From positions 1,550,001-1,614,000 of the forward strand of contig OZ345382.1 of NCBI GenBank assembly GCA_977006965.1: a stretch of DNA of 64,000 bases, written 5' to 3'. Below, piece after piece: positions 10,782 to 21,977 of this stretch (within the stretch, counting starts at the first letter, position 1; each line of letters opens with the position of its first letter). A model generated the notes under the pieces. The model ran no database searches. It was not told the DNA's origin and saw only the letters and a list, made by a program, of their open reading frames with translations. Made by a program: the position numbers and the translations under genes. Source of the DNA: Phymatolithon calcareum. Its lineage: Eukaryota > Rhodophyta > Florideophyceae > Hapalidiales.

Positions 10782-11240
10782 AGATTTAACTTTGTATGAC
10801 AACACAGTGTTGTTGCTCACATCGTATGGGACATGTTACAGAGGAGGCGAGCCGTTGCCACATCAATGACAACACCAACATTGTATAGAAAAGGAAAAAA
10901 GTCTTTACTGTAGTTCAGGACACGAGAGAGGATTTTGGGGATTTGGAATTTTTTCGGAGTCTTGCCCATGTCGTATCCCCCGCCCTCGTGCCGCGTACAT
11001 CAGTAAACGGCTGCAAAGAATTCTGCGTTGTTGCAGGGTCTAATACAGCATGGTACTCAAGTCGAACATCTTATCAAATTGCATTGTTGCCATCACTTAT
11101 CATTGTTTGACAGTACTTTCCAGCTTCCGCTCTCCGGTTTTTGACAGCACAACCGTTAAAGTGTCCGCGAGCAACCCTAAATATGAAAGCGGGCGATAGA
11201 TGGGAGAGACGCATCACTTTATTGGTGCTATGGAGGGGGG
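10782..11240. other. Stretch without recognisable gene
   Basis: No open frame of interest, no repeat and no RNA gene seen between the LINE and the decayed element fragment that follows. Confidence 0.45.
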
Positions 11241-11244
11241 ACCA

Positions 11245-12105
11245 TCAGCTAGTGGCCCTCAGAGGGATATTCTGGGGGCGGGATAGATCCAGTCGACGTC
11301 GGCTGATGGAGACCGCGGTGCGTTGCAAGGCGGCCATGACAAAGCGAATGAGGAGAGTGCGCCGTTCTTCTTGTGGGGAGGTTCTGCGACTCTGGGCAAT
11401 GAGAGATATGAGGGGATGGTGGCCACGATCGAACCCAGGTCCAACACGGCCGCACAAGTCCATCGCAAGTGAGTGGAAGTGAATGTTCTGCTCGGCAGAG
11501 AGTGTGCCATATTTGTGCAGTTTCCGCTTCTCCGCAAATTGCACCGCCCAGTCGGCGTCGCGGCCACCGTTGCGCATATAAGACTCGGAGTGGGGACTAA
11601 TGAAAGTGAGGTCGTAGGCTTGAGGACGGGGGGACAAGGATATGTCAGTAACGGAAAGATAACATCATCGTTGGCTGAGTCGGAGAAGGAATTCGTCCTG
11701 CACAAATGATTTCTCCCGACTAACAGCAAGAGTCAGGGCAGCCTTCTTCAGGTAGCGAAACAACCAGTCGCGAAGATCATTATGACGGGAAGTGCTGCCT
11801 TCAGCACGTGAGCAGGTGGAGGCGTCTTGCCCGTGTACGTCTAGCCGTGAGGTAGATGACCTATTGCGCAACTGGCACAATGGACAGTGCTCCGTGCTAG
11901 AGAACAGGGGTTCGCCAAATGAAAATAGACCGTTGGAGGAAAAGATGGTATGCATGTAAAACGTTTTCTTCGCAGGCTGGCGACTACACGTTCTTGAGAA
12001 CGAATGCTTTCTTTCCACACTTGCTTGTAACGTTTTGAAGTTGGAGAAATGATCAGTGATATAATCTCCAGACGGAATGCTCTGCAAATCTGTGATTGGA
12101 AGCAT
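11245..12105 (-). pseudogene. Decayed transposable-element C-terminal domain (zinc-binding plus nuclease-like)
   Basis: Two overlapping minus-strand frames read as one protein broken by a frameshift near 11.64-11.67 kb. The first (11665-12105) has HCPLC, then H and C spaced like a zinc finger, then STSRHNDLRDWLFRYLKKA. The second (11245-11637) has AYDLTFISPHSES, FAEKRKLHKYG, HFHSLAMDLCGRVGPGF. The series C-x2-C...H...C, RHxxLRD, a D-(L/V)-T strand, a K-rKxxKY helix and F-x-x-[LF]-x-x-[DE]-x-x-G is one I associate with C-terminal regions of proteins from eukaryotic mobile elements. It also resembles a PD-(D/E)XK nuclease core; that link is inference. A further frame to 12437 may be its upstream part. 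Confidence 0.45.
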
Positions 12106-12569
12106 CCAGAGCGGCGTCTAATCACATATGTCGAAGGCAGGGTGAGACTGCCTGTCACTCCACAGAGAGAGGTGAGGCTCATTTCCACGCGAGCCTGCAT
12201 TGTTTTGTTCCGCGCGTAGTCGAGCTCACGAAAGGAAAGTGTACACATCATGGAACGGTCTTTATGACCCACCTCGAAAACAGCCTTGAGCGTACCTGTG
12301 GCGAGAAGATATCTTCCACGCTTATTGATGAGAAGGTCTTGTGGACCGCTCTGAGGAAGAAGAATGACTGCAGGAATCCCTTCAGAAGCGGGCTCACTTG
12401 ATGGCATATGACATATTGCACATTTCTTTTCCTTCATCCGGCCAGCGTTTCTCTTGTGTGCGTGGAACTTTTATAAAACCGCAGTAGGTGCGTCAGGATG
12501 TCGGCTGATGAAAAAGGGAAAGGTTTTGTGCCTTGAAGGCTCTAAATGAGGTGATGGGATCTTTCACAA

Positions 12570-12716
12570 TGCACCCAGAGGGCACAGTTCAACAGGATTG
12601 CAAAGAATGCAATATACGTTGGACAAACTGCGACACCCAGAGTCACTCGTTTCATCGGCCATCACCCAGTTGAGCTTAAACTATGCGCCGCGCGCAAGCA
12701 ATACGCCATAATTTGA
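12570..12716 (+). pseudogene. Possible GIY-YIG endonuclease remnant
   Basis: In one plus-strand frame, ending at a TGA at 12714, the sequence reads NAIYVGQTATPRVTRFIGHH. This resembles the core of GIY-YIG nucleases as found in Penelope-like elements (YVGQT, a conserved Arg, then R/F-x-x-H). The upstream half of the domain and the usual Cys pair are not recognisable, and the segment is only about 49 codons long. Chance resemblance cannot be excluded. Confidence 0.25.
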
Positions 12717-12719
12717 CAG

Positions 12720-13860
12720 CATGACAATTTACAATCACGGGGGATAGGGATCACAGATTTCGTCTGAAGAGTGGTGACTAGCATTCTATGCTTTGAGAGC
12801 CAAAAATCTGATATAGCGGGCGGAGCCAGCACAGATTACAGAAAGCAGACCACAATGAAAACCCTTGTCGGTGGAAAACATTGGATTCTCTGTGTAGAAA
12901 TACCTCTATTTCTTCCTTCCGTCCCAATGAATTTTCCCTCAGCCAAAACTTGTTGAGTGTAGTCAAAATAGATTTCTACAGCTGGAGAAATCTGTTTCAT
13001 TCAGAGCGCTGTGTTCCGAGACCTTTTTAGATAAAGATGTATCAAAACTACTGAAGCAGGGCTTCATCCAGGGGATTCTGCAATACAGTGAACGGCGGCC
13101 AAACTGCCTTCAGCCTATGAAATTGTGCCATTTGACATGGGCCTCGATCTTCTTGCGTTTACACGCCTTGTTTCCCACCGAACGATTTTCCAGGGCTATG
13201 TTTCTGTCACGGGAAAGGGCAACAGAAGTTGTCCACGCTGCTGACAACAGCATTCGTGGTTGTGTAAAGTTTGCGGGAGAGAGAAGAACAATACCCTCGC
13301 AGAGCCGCTGGACATCGATATCAACATTGCGGAAGCAAGTTTCTGATTTTCAGTCTCGGGAATACGACTGTACATTGTTTCCGTTCGATTTTCGTACCAC
13401 AAAGTGAGCCTTAAAAATGAGTACGAAAAGTCAGATAAGCATTCATTGTTTCCAGAATTTTGAAAAAATCAAACTTGGAGCGCTTTTTTAAAAATCAGTT
13501 CAACCAGTGGCTTTTCTTGATTCCTCCGCTTGGTTCGAGCACGTGTCCTTTGAACTGTGTCTAGGTTCCAGTTTAATAATCATAAGTGGCGTGTGCGATT
13601 GAGAGACGTAACGTGCTCCCATACATTATGAGCGTCCCCTATCCCCACAGTTATGAGCACATGTGCAAACCAAATAGCTCAATGAATAAGAACGGGCGTC
13701 GATATTTCCACTCGTCTTAACAGAGATCACTGTACTTTTTTCTAATACTGACTGTGCATTTGCTCCAAGTTGAGCTTTCTGCCTCCTCTCGTTGAAGATC
13801 CTTTCACTCACATGGCATTGCGGTAGATAAACTGTTGTTTCCCTCTTGCACTGGGGATTG
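12720..13860. other. Stretch without recognisable gene
   Basis: Short frames only, the longest 96 codons on the plus strand (13117-13407), with no recognisable motif. No repeats noticed. Confidence 0.4.
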
Positions 13861-13879
13861 TTTTTTCCGTTAAACTTTT

Positions 13880-14140
13880 TGGACTTCGTGATGTTCCGCT
13901 CCCAAAATCATGTATCATAGTTGATCTGTCCACATGGTGGTCGACATATGTAGTACTCTGGGCAGTATGAACGGCTGATTTTGAGTAGGAGAGAAGACTT
14001 TATATTTTGACTGTTGTCGCGCTACTTCGTCCACAGTGGACGAGCTACCCGACAATGTTGTCAAGACGATATAGGGTGTACAACCCACGGGGTTCGTACT
14101 CCAATTGTACATTGTTTCCTAAGGAAAAATGATTGGCCCT
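13880..14140 (+). pseudogene. Decayed upstream frame of the duplicated segment, copy B
   Basis: This is the counterpart of the minus-strand frame at 3502-3846. Shared DNA words include GGTGGTCG, CATTGTTTCCT and GATTGGCC, and shared protein words include DVP and IVHCFLRK. Stop codons and a frame change interrupt it. It shows that the inverted duplication reaches at least 600 bases upstream of paralogue B. Confidence 0.45.
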
Positions 14141-14385
14141 ATCGACCCCTTCCGCTTCTACAGCTTCCCGATCACGGACACATGCCTCTTACTGATTGCT
14201 AATCATACAGTACATATTGCTATTGCCTGCAGCTTATAGCACTACAGTTCATCGTCGTGCGAGCTCTTTGCACAGCACCTGCTTTCCATTTTTTGGATTT
14301 TTCCGGAGAAGGCCATCTACATCTACTATTTTGAACAGCTCAAAGAAATAGACATATGGTGATACCAGTCAGGGGACACAAAGAG

Positions 14386-14392
14386 TATAAAA
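14386..14392 (+). promoter_or_regulatory. TATA box of paralogue B
   Basis: AGTATAAAAGC, identical to the motif before paralogue A. It lies about 110 bases upstream of the ATG at 14503, consistent with a transcription start near 14415 and a leader of about 90 bases. Confidence 0.7.
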
Positions 14393-14502
14393 GCACTAAA
14401 CCACATCCACTCTCCGTTGGTCGTTCATTCCATACAAGGCAAAAGCCACTTTTTCCCTTCTGTTCCGTTTCCATAATCATCTCAATTCTGCGGCCCCTCC
14501 AA

Positions 14503-15123
14503 ATGTCGGACACCATCATTCTCTTCAACGGCCTCCACTGCACAGACTCTCCACCGGGCCAGGTGAGTCGATACAAGCATCTCAGAGCAGGATCCTGGGT
14601 TTCCGCCAGACTCCTGATATATGTCTTCAACTCTTTTCCTCGTCTGTGGTCGAGCAATTCCCGTTCCGCACGTCAAGACGCCGATGACAACAACTTCCAG
14701 TACAATTGGCGTGGGTGGATTTCTTCACTGGAGCATATGCGCAAGGATTCCGGTTCCTGGGCTGTACTCGCCAAATACCTCATTACTCGCACTTCCGGTG
14801 TGAGCTGCAAGGACGTCACGCACATCGCGCGTGCAATCGTCGAGCTCGCCATGCGAGATGCTGAAATTGAACGCAACGTATGCCGTTCGACTCCTCGTCG
14901 TCTTCCGCCATACTACAGCAAGCGAAGCTCTTCGGGCAGTACAGAAGAACAGAACTTTATGTCTCGTGCTCGCGCTGCAGCGGGCTATGAGCCGAGAATA
15001 CAGAAGATCGAGAAGTGTATTTACAAGGCGCTAGCGTGGTGTGATGCTTCTGTTGTTTTTCGCATTTCTCAAGCTGCTCCTGCGAATAGCGTGGTGCATT
15101 CTGTAGTAAGAGGTGGTCGCTGA
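14503..15123 (+). CDS. Uncharacterised 206-aa protein, paralogue B
   Basis: I start at the ATG at 14503 because homology to copy A begins at that Met as protein and because an upstream in-frame extension would place the TATA box inside the coding sequence. The protein matches the gene at 2567-3187 without gaps; changes are scattered and many are mild (V/I, N/S, S/T). No known domain is visible. The two genes point towards each other across 11.3 kb. The stop codons differ (TGA here, TAA in copy A) and sequence similarity fades within tens of bases after them. Confidence 0.75.
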   Translation: MSDTIILFNGLHCTDSPPGQVSRYKHLRAGSWVSARLLIYVFNSFPRLWSSNSRSARQDADDNNFQYNWRGWISSLEHMRKDSGSWAVLAKYLITRTSGVSCKDVTHIARAIVELAMRDAEIERNVCRSTPRRLPPYYSKRSSSGSTEEQNFMSRARAAAGYEPRIQKIEKCIYKALAWCDASVVFRISQAAPANSVVHSVVRGGR

Positions 15124-15149
15124 CGGCACATCAAGCATTTTGAGTGGAT

Positions 15150-15522
15150 GGATGTCAGTTTGATCGAATCCCTCATTGTCTACTTAGCACCTGAGGGGCG
15201 TAACATCGCTCTAAGCCCCTCACTACTGTAGCGTTACATTCTGCTGCTCACACTTCGATTTCGTGGTTTCATTTTTTTGGAGCAGATCTTTCGAATCCTG
15301 TGAAACCGCGATTTCCAACCTTATTTCTTCCTTTTCAGAAAGCGATTGTTTTGCCATGGCGGCTGACATTTCCGTCAGCGCGTAATCGAGCACGGGGTTC
15401 TCAAAGCTTTCGTTGGACATCATAAAACTGTGAAGTTTCTGTTGCCAGCTTGCTTGTTTGCAAAATCATGTGGGGCATGATGCCGCCGGTATTTACCAAC
15501 ATACATAATACTGCGAGCGAGT
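15150..15522. other. Stretch without recognisable gene
   Basis: No supported gene. The interval ends at the short target-site duplication TGTATTAT of the following LINE. Confidence 0.4.
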
Positions 15523-15530
15523 TGTATTAT

Positions 15531-17176
15531 ACGGTGCATCATCCTACGCAGTACATGGCTTCGACTCACACATCAAACAAGTCGAAATCGCACGAAACGA
15601 CGCAGCGCGAGCGGCCAGCGGCTGCCTTAAAGCTACGGCAGTTGCCAAGCTTCGGGCACTGACAGGGATGCGTAGCCTGTGGGAAATCGGAGAGATGGAT
15701 GCTACTCTTGTTATGGAGAAAGCACTTCGACTGAACCGGGGGCTCCAGTGGCTCATGCAACTCACTCACGCGAGCTCAAACCAAGACGCAACGTAGGGTC
15801 ATGGCGGGAATCAAGCGCCTATTATCTGGCCGAGAAAGGGATCCTCGCTCTACCACGCAGGGTATTCCACTCGCCAATCGGGAAGGATCGCTCAAGCAAC
15901 AGGTTTACGACATTCATAACGCCTATTTCCGCGAAGGATGAACCGGAGGAGAAGCGCGCCGCCACAGAAGCCTTTATTTTGGAGCGTAATGCAGTGAGAA
16001 CAGCGGATATCGAAATATGGACAGATGGAACTGTGGGAGAAATACCGCAAGCTCACGTCTGGGATCTGAATCACGGAGAACGCCTCTCCGTAAAATGGGA
16101 CGAAGGTTGGTACACCGCGACCTTGAAGAAATTCAACTCTACCGAACATCAGAACCACGACGCAGCGAAACGGTTTGAAGCTCGACACGGCAAGCCGCCG
16201 GATGTCCTCTTGGTCTACGACGACGGGGACGAGCATGCCTACGAAACGACCCCGACGGCCTCGAAGCAGCGGGTTATCCTATGCGATGAAGATGATGACA
16301 CACTCGACATGTACCGTACAATCCCACCGCAGGTCGGTGGTGCGGGCGTTTTGGTGCTGCGCGGAGAAGAAGCGATACTGGAAGAAGGGCTGTCCGCTGG
16401 AGCCATTGGCTCCTCATTCGACGCCGAGGCTTTTGCGGCCGTACACGCATTTCAGGCAGCATCCAGTCTACCGATATCGCGCGACAGCACTATCCGATGG
16501 TTCACCGAGAGCAAGAGCTGCATAGACGCACTCAACGGCCAGCCGCGGATGTTTGGAGAGATGGTTCAGAAACTATGGAATCTTATGGAACAAATCATGG
16601 CACAGGAGATTCACATAGAAGGCATTTGGATACCGAGTCACTGCGGAGTCCCGAAAAAAGAGGCTGCTGATGAGCTCGCGCGCCGGGGAATCTCGGAATC
16701 AAGCCTGCTATCACATCAAGCGGTACCTCTCACCATGGAAGCGGCACGATCCATTATCAAACCGCCTTGTAGAAGCAAACCAGTTACCATCCCGACACTC
16801 CCGGAAGACCTACACATCTCACATATACGGGCTGAGGTAATACTCAACCAGCTCATAACTAATTGCTGTCCAATCGTCGCCAGCTTTCACCATGGACACA
16901 ACGAGAATGAGCCACTTCCTCACGACCCAATGTGCAAGAAATGCCCGTATGGTGTGAAGGAAACTGTGAAACATATGATCCTACATTGTTCGGGTCGGGC
17001 TGTTAGTCGACGGAAATTCATCGGCAGAGTTAGGAGCAAAACGGTAGAAGATCTGTGCAGAGAGAAACCCGTAGCGATAATCCAATATTTGAACGAAGAG
17101 AACTTGGTCGAGAGCAAGTTTAGGCGTTAACTTAAAAATTGACGTCATCTGCAATAAAGAAAGAAAGAAAGAAAAT
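15531..17176 (+). mobile_element. 5'-truncated LINE, family 1, with (GAAA)n tail and 8-bp target-site duplication
   Basis: The element begins inside the reverse transcriptase thumb region (its text aligns with 20928 onward of the long copy) and ends with CTGCAATAAAGAAAGAAAGAAAG-type sequence. TGTATTAT flanks it at 15523-15530 and 17177-17184. The 3' UTR is under 50 bases. A 228-bp copy at 58706 is almost identical to its 3' end, with only a few substitutions, so this lineage moved recently on an evolutionary scale. Confidence 0.85.
15533..17130 (+). pseudogene. LINE polyprotein fragment: RT C-terminus, RNase H with Tudor-like insert, zinc finger
   Basis: The first 200 bases are in one frame (YGASSYAVHGFDSHIKQVE) and the rest, from about 15740, in another, so there is one frameshift. 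The RNase H starts at WTDGT (first catalytic Asp codon 16024-16026). It is then interrupted by a Tudor-like module at about 16075-16255 (LSVKWDEGWYTATLKKF ... VLLVYDDGDEHAY) and resumes at GGAGVLV. Other RNase H landmarks are SFDAEAFAA, FTESKS (Glu where the long copy has Asp) and ADELARRG. A C-x2-C-x9-H-x4-C finger (CKKC ... KHMILHC) follows. The protein ends a few bases before the tail. Confidence 0.85.
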
Positions 17177-17184
17177 GTATTATT

Positions 17185-17492
17185 GTGAGCACGGAGAAGG
17201 GCCTTGGGAAAAAGATATACAAGACCTTGCACAAATGCTGGGAGCGTTAAAAAGCACTGCCTTCACTAGATTCTTTGGATTCAAGACAGCTCTGGGGCTG
17301 AACCAATTCTACCGACATACTCAAGGAAGATACAATGCTGTCGGATTACGAACGGAAGATACTAGAATTGCGCGGAATTGAGCAATGGTGATCATCACTT
17401 GGAAATGGACTTTGGAAGAAGTTTCGTGAGCTAAAGCGTAGCCGTCTAGCACATTTTTGAGTTTTGAGCCTGAATTACATCCAATAAATATA
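17185..17492. other. Short spacer between two LINE insertions
   Basis: No gene or repeat recognised between the downstream duplication of the 15.5 kb element and the target-site duplication of the minus-strand element. Confidence 0.4.
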
Positions 17493-17499
17493 CCTATTT

Positions 17500-18175
17500 C
17501 TTTCTTTCTTTCTTGCGGAAAAAATCGCTCACACGCAGGGTGAGCGTCAGAAGTTGTTCTGCAACAGCTTCTCATTGTTCAGAAATTTTAGCACCGCTAG
17601 GGATCTCTCGCGACATAGCTCCTGTAAGGTTTTTACCGCAACTCAACCAATAAACTTACGTCTGGAGACCGAACGTCCACTGCAACGTAAAATCAGGTAT
17701 TCTATAGTTTCTTTGCAACCAGAATTGCAGGCCTTGCACACTGGATCGTACGTAATTGTGTCCCTGTTGCTTCCGTGCCTAAAGACTGCCACCATAGGAG
17801 TGCACTCCACAATCAGTTGGTGCAAGATCACCTCTGCTCGTCTATGTGATATGGGTAGCTCTTCGGGCAGTGTCGGAATGGCGAAAGACTCAATTTAGCG
17901 GATGTTTTGATGATTGATCTCGCTGCTTCGAGTTCGAGAGGAACCTTCTGATGGTCCAGCAGGTTTGATTCCGAAATACTTCTTCTTGCTAAATCGTCGG
18001 CAGCATCATTTCTTGGAATTTCGCAGTGACTTGGAATCCAAATGCATTCAACGAAAATCTCCCTTGACATCAATTGTTCCATAAGACCCCAAAATTGCCG
18101 TATCATTTTCCCGTACCTCCGTGCATGTCCGTTAATAGCTTCGATGCAGCTCCTGCTGTCGGTGAACCATCTTAT
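17500..18175 (-). mobile_element. Short 5'-truncated LINE, family 1, minus strand
   Basis: Read on the minus strand it starts inside the RNase H domain (IRWFTDSRSCIEAING), passes GIWIPSH-like and DAADDLARR motifs and the zinc finger (CKACNSGCKET, LILRC), and ends in a (GAAA)n tail at about 17500-17514. CCTATTT stands at 17493-17499 and 18176-18182 as a 7-bp target-site duplication. A frameshift near 17830 splits the coding part. Its protein text is closer to the 18.3 kb copy (NLLDHQKVPL) than to the 15.5 kb copy, so at least two subfamilies are present. Confidence 0.8.
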
Positions 18176-18542
18176 CCTATTTTTTTGATGACAATTCATA
18201 AATATGTTCCGTCAGCGAAACGTGAATATTATACTGTGGTATGCCGCCCTTTGAAGATTAATACAGGCCTGGCGGTGTCCTGAAAGAAAAGCTACCGCCA
18301 AGACTGACATAAAAATATATCTTGTCGACGGGCGGTAGATACACAACCGGTCGCACGGGTTCCGCTTCCACGCAGTGCGGCTGGACTATGAGATTCAATA
18401 AGAACCTCATGGACAAAATGGAACTCACATCGGAACTTTGTTCGGAAATTTTGAATCCAGTTTGGATTTCTCATACATTGGCATCTTCCCGCCAAAAGTA
18501 AAGTGGTCACCGTCAAGCGTCATTACCCTCCTCCGCGGTGGA

Positions 18543-18566
18543 GACGTCGAGACGAATCCAGGACCG
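18543..18566 (+). other. 2A ribosome-skipping motif
   Basis: The codons read DVETNPGP, preceded by LLRGG, which satisfies the canonical D-[VI]-E-x-N-P-G-P consensus with the usual hydrophobic and Gly-rich lead-in. Skipping would occur between the last Gly and Pro, releasing a leader peptide of about 40 residues and leaving Pro as the first residue of the endonuclease, which starts immediately (LRILQLNCRS). 2A motifs in N-terminal positions are known from trypanosome L1Tc and several metazoan non-LTR elements. Confidence 0.85.
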
Positions 18567-21471
18567 TTGCGCATACTCCAACTCAATTGCCGGTCAATAA
18601 GGAAACAAGGGCGCGCTGCCCAGATTTCCAAGCTGGCAAGAGACTCTAAAGCGGACGTCTTGCTCCTCTCTGAAACTTGGCTTCGCCATGGCGACGATGC
18701 ACCGCGAATCTCCGGATTCGGCCTGGTCAATCGAGCAGACAGGAAGGAAGTAACTACCCGTGGTGGCGGCGTAATTACCTATGCGCGCCTTGGGCTACCG
18801 GTAACAAATCGAGGCACGAAGCTGGGCTATAAGGCAGAAGTGGCGGAACTGGAGGTACGGGTGGGAGATTCTGGAAAACGGTCCATTTCAATATCGCACT
18901 TCTACGTTTCACCAGACTGCGCTACGCGATTTGATTGGAAATCGATGCGGCGAGACGCATTCATCTTCGGTGACTGCAACATCCACGGACCTTGGGATGT
19001 AGATCGGTACGATCCTGCATCATCGAAACAGTTTGAGGAGTACTTGGAAACCACAGGTCGAATCGTCCTAAATGACGGAACTCCAACACTATTCACACCG
19101 ACCGGACCATCCGCAGTTGACATCGCGGCTTGCCCAGCAGAGTTTGCTATGGAATGCCAATGGAGGGTTCTACCCGCTACGTTCAGTGACCACCTGCCTT
19201 GCTTGACTACAGTCGAACCTGTAACACAGTCGCGTAAACGATTTGGTCGTGCTCGCTGGTCTCTGAAAAAGGCGGACTGGGACGCATTCGTGGCCAAAGT
19301 TGACGAGGTATTGCAAACTCACACCGACGCTGCATTGACAGTTGACGAAGGGAACCGCCGTTTTGTTAAGGCCATTGTTGCTGGCGCACGGCATGCGATC
19401 CCGCGCGGAAACCTGCGAGGAAAAATATGGTGGAATGACGCAGCTGCTACAGCAGCTGAGGAACGGAAGGAAGCGGCAGAAGAGTACGCTCGCAACCCGA
19501 CAACGGAGGCATTTTCCGTACTGGCTGAGGTTCGGAAGAACACTGATATTTTCATTGCGGCAGCTAAAGGAGAGTGTTGGAAGGATCACGTTTCCACAAT
19601 CAATGCCGACAAGAAAGGATGGCGGCTCCTGGCGGCCATCGAAGGTAAGCGCCGGACTGGGGCAACAATTGTCTCGGACTGTCGCAAATCAGACCGCTCA
19701 CTCGCCGCTCAAATCGTCAAGGACTATGTCGCAAAGAATAGGAATCGGAACAAGAATGAGGACCTTCGTCTGAAAGTGGAATACATAAGCGCGGTTCGCC
19801 AAGCGCACTACAAACGGTCCAGCACAATTGAGTTTTCCATGCGTGAGCTCACTGCTACAATTAGGGCCATGCCAACTCGAACAGCAACTAGTCCCGACGG
19901 GGTGGAGGTTTCATTTCTCCGCAACTTATCTCCCACGGCAACTCAGCATCTCCTCGAGCTTGTGAACTGGAGCTGGTGCGAGGGTTGTGTCCCTGCCGCC
20001 TGGAGAGAGGCTCTCCTGATTGGCATCCCAAAGCCTAACGACCCAGCAACTCTACGACCGATATCTCTTTCCTCTATCATTAATCGAGTCGCGGAGCGAC
20101 TGGTCGGATTAAGATTCTCGGCGTGGACAGAGTCGAAGCTACCGTCGAGTCAAGCTGGATTCCGACGACATCGCGGTACGCAGGAACACATAGCGGCAAT
20201 GGCACAACGTACCGCTGACGCCTTTGCACGGCATCAAAAATGCGCAGCGCTGTTTATAGATTTCAGCGCCGCATACGATCGAGTGGTAATTCCTAAGCTG
20301 CTCTCAAAACTGTCGGACCTCCAGTGTGACCCAAATTTACTCTGCTGGCTTCATTCCTATCTATCGGACAGGAGAGCTAGAGGGTTGAGGAACAATGCTA
20401 CTTCTAAATCTCGAGTTCTTGGTTGCGGCCTTCCCCAAGGAAGCTCGCTATCCCCAGGTCTTTGGAACTTGTACATTTCTGACTTGGATGTCAATCTTGA
20501 CGGTCTGGTTCAATTCAGCTTTGCTGATGACACCAGTTTCCACGCAGTCGGAAAAAACTGGGATGACGTCATTGACAAACTCAACCAAGCTGCTCATATT
20601 CTTGCACAGCATTGCAAAGGATTGCGCATAACAGTCAATGCTCGCAAGTGCAAAGTCCTAGGATTCGCCCGAGGTGGCAAGCCTCCGATTCATCGGATCG
20701 GCGGAATGGTCAGCATCTCGGGAGCAGTGATCGAGGCGGTGGCGGACTACAAATTTCTTGGAGTCCATTTTGATAAGCGACTTAGCTTCAAGAAACACTG
20801 CTCGGAAACCGGAAGAAAGCTCAAATCAAAGACTCGGTTCATGCGCGCTCTCAGTGGAACTACTTGGGGAGCTGAGTCACATGCGATGGAGTCATTCCGA
20901 AAAAGCTACTGTGAACCAGTAGCGCTATACGGAGCCTCGGCCTACGCGGTACACGGGGCTGACACCCACATCAAGCAAGTGGAAGTTGCGAGAAACGAAG
21001 CGGCTCGAGTCTCTACCGGTTGCTTGAAAGCCACAAAGATTTCGAAACTTCGGCTGCTTACTGGCATGAAGGCACTGCATGATTTTGGAGAACTGGAGGC
21101 TACCATGGTGATGGAAAAAGCGTTAAGATTGTTGCCGGACACCCCAGTTACAGGTGCAATGAACACTCGTGTGGCGAAACCGAAGAGTCAAGTGCGATCA
21201 TGGCGCGAGACTAGTACCCAACAGCTCGCTGAAAAGGGAATTCTTGCAGTCCCGCGAAATAAATTCCATTCACCAATTGGGAAGGACCGTTCGAAGAAAA
21301 AATATTGCAGTTTTCTTACCCCTGTGTCAGCAAAGGATGGGGAAAAGGAAAAGAAACTAGCCGCAGAGGCTCTGATACTCGAGCGGGAAGTCATGCAACC
21401 GGCGGCCATTGAACTATGGACAGATGGCAGCGTTGGAGAAATACCCACCGAGTTCATCCGCGAGTTTCAAA

Positions 21472-21660
21472 ATGACGAACGAGTCTCGGTGAACTGGGAT
21501 GAAGGCTGGTACACCGCGACGCTGAAGAAATTCGACGAATTGCTCCACCAAGACAGCCCGGCGGTGGCGAAGTTTTCGACTGGACACGGGAAACCACCGG
21601 ATATTCTCCTTTTCTACGACGACGGTGACAAACATGCGTATGCCTCCACTCCAACCGTTT
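21472..21660 (+). other. Tudor-like module inside RNase H
   Basis: The text RVSVNWDEGWYTATLKKF, then about 25 residues, then PPDILLFYDDGDKHAY has the pattern of chromatin-reader Tudor barrels (V-x-W-x-x-x-W-Y-x-A-x-[LV] ... V-L-x-x-Y-D-D-G-D), as in plant MSH6/PDS5-type Tudor domains. It lies between the first catalytic Asp of RNase H (WTDGS) and the next strand (GGAGILL), and both LINE copies that reach this region share it. Family assignment is by eye. Confidence 0.65.
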
Positions 21661-21977
21661 CCAAACAGCATGCGGTTCTTTGTGATGAGGATGGCGATAT
21701 GCTAGACATGTATAGAACCATACCTGCTAATGTCGGCGGCGCAGGGATTTTGCTGATGAACGGAAACGAAATGGTGAAGGAATTGGCGCTGACGGCAGGA
21801 GCTGTTGGATCTTCATATGACGCCGAGGTCTTTGCCGCTGCCCATGCGTTCCAAGAAGTGTTGAAGATCCCATTCGCACCTGGAAGCACTATACGGTGGT
21901 TCACTGACAGTAGGAGCGCTATCGATGCTATTGACGGTGAACCGAGGGGATATGGGGAGATGGTACGGAAACTTTGG

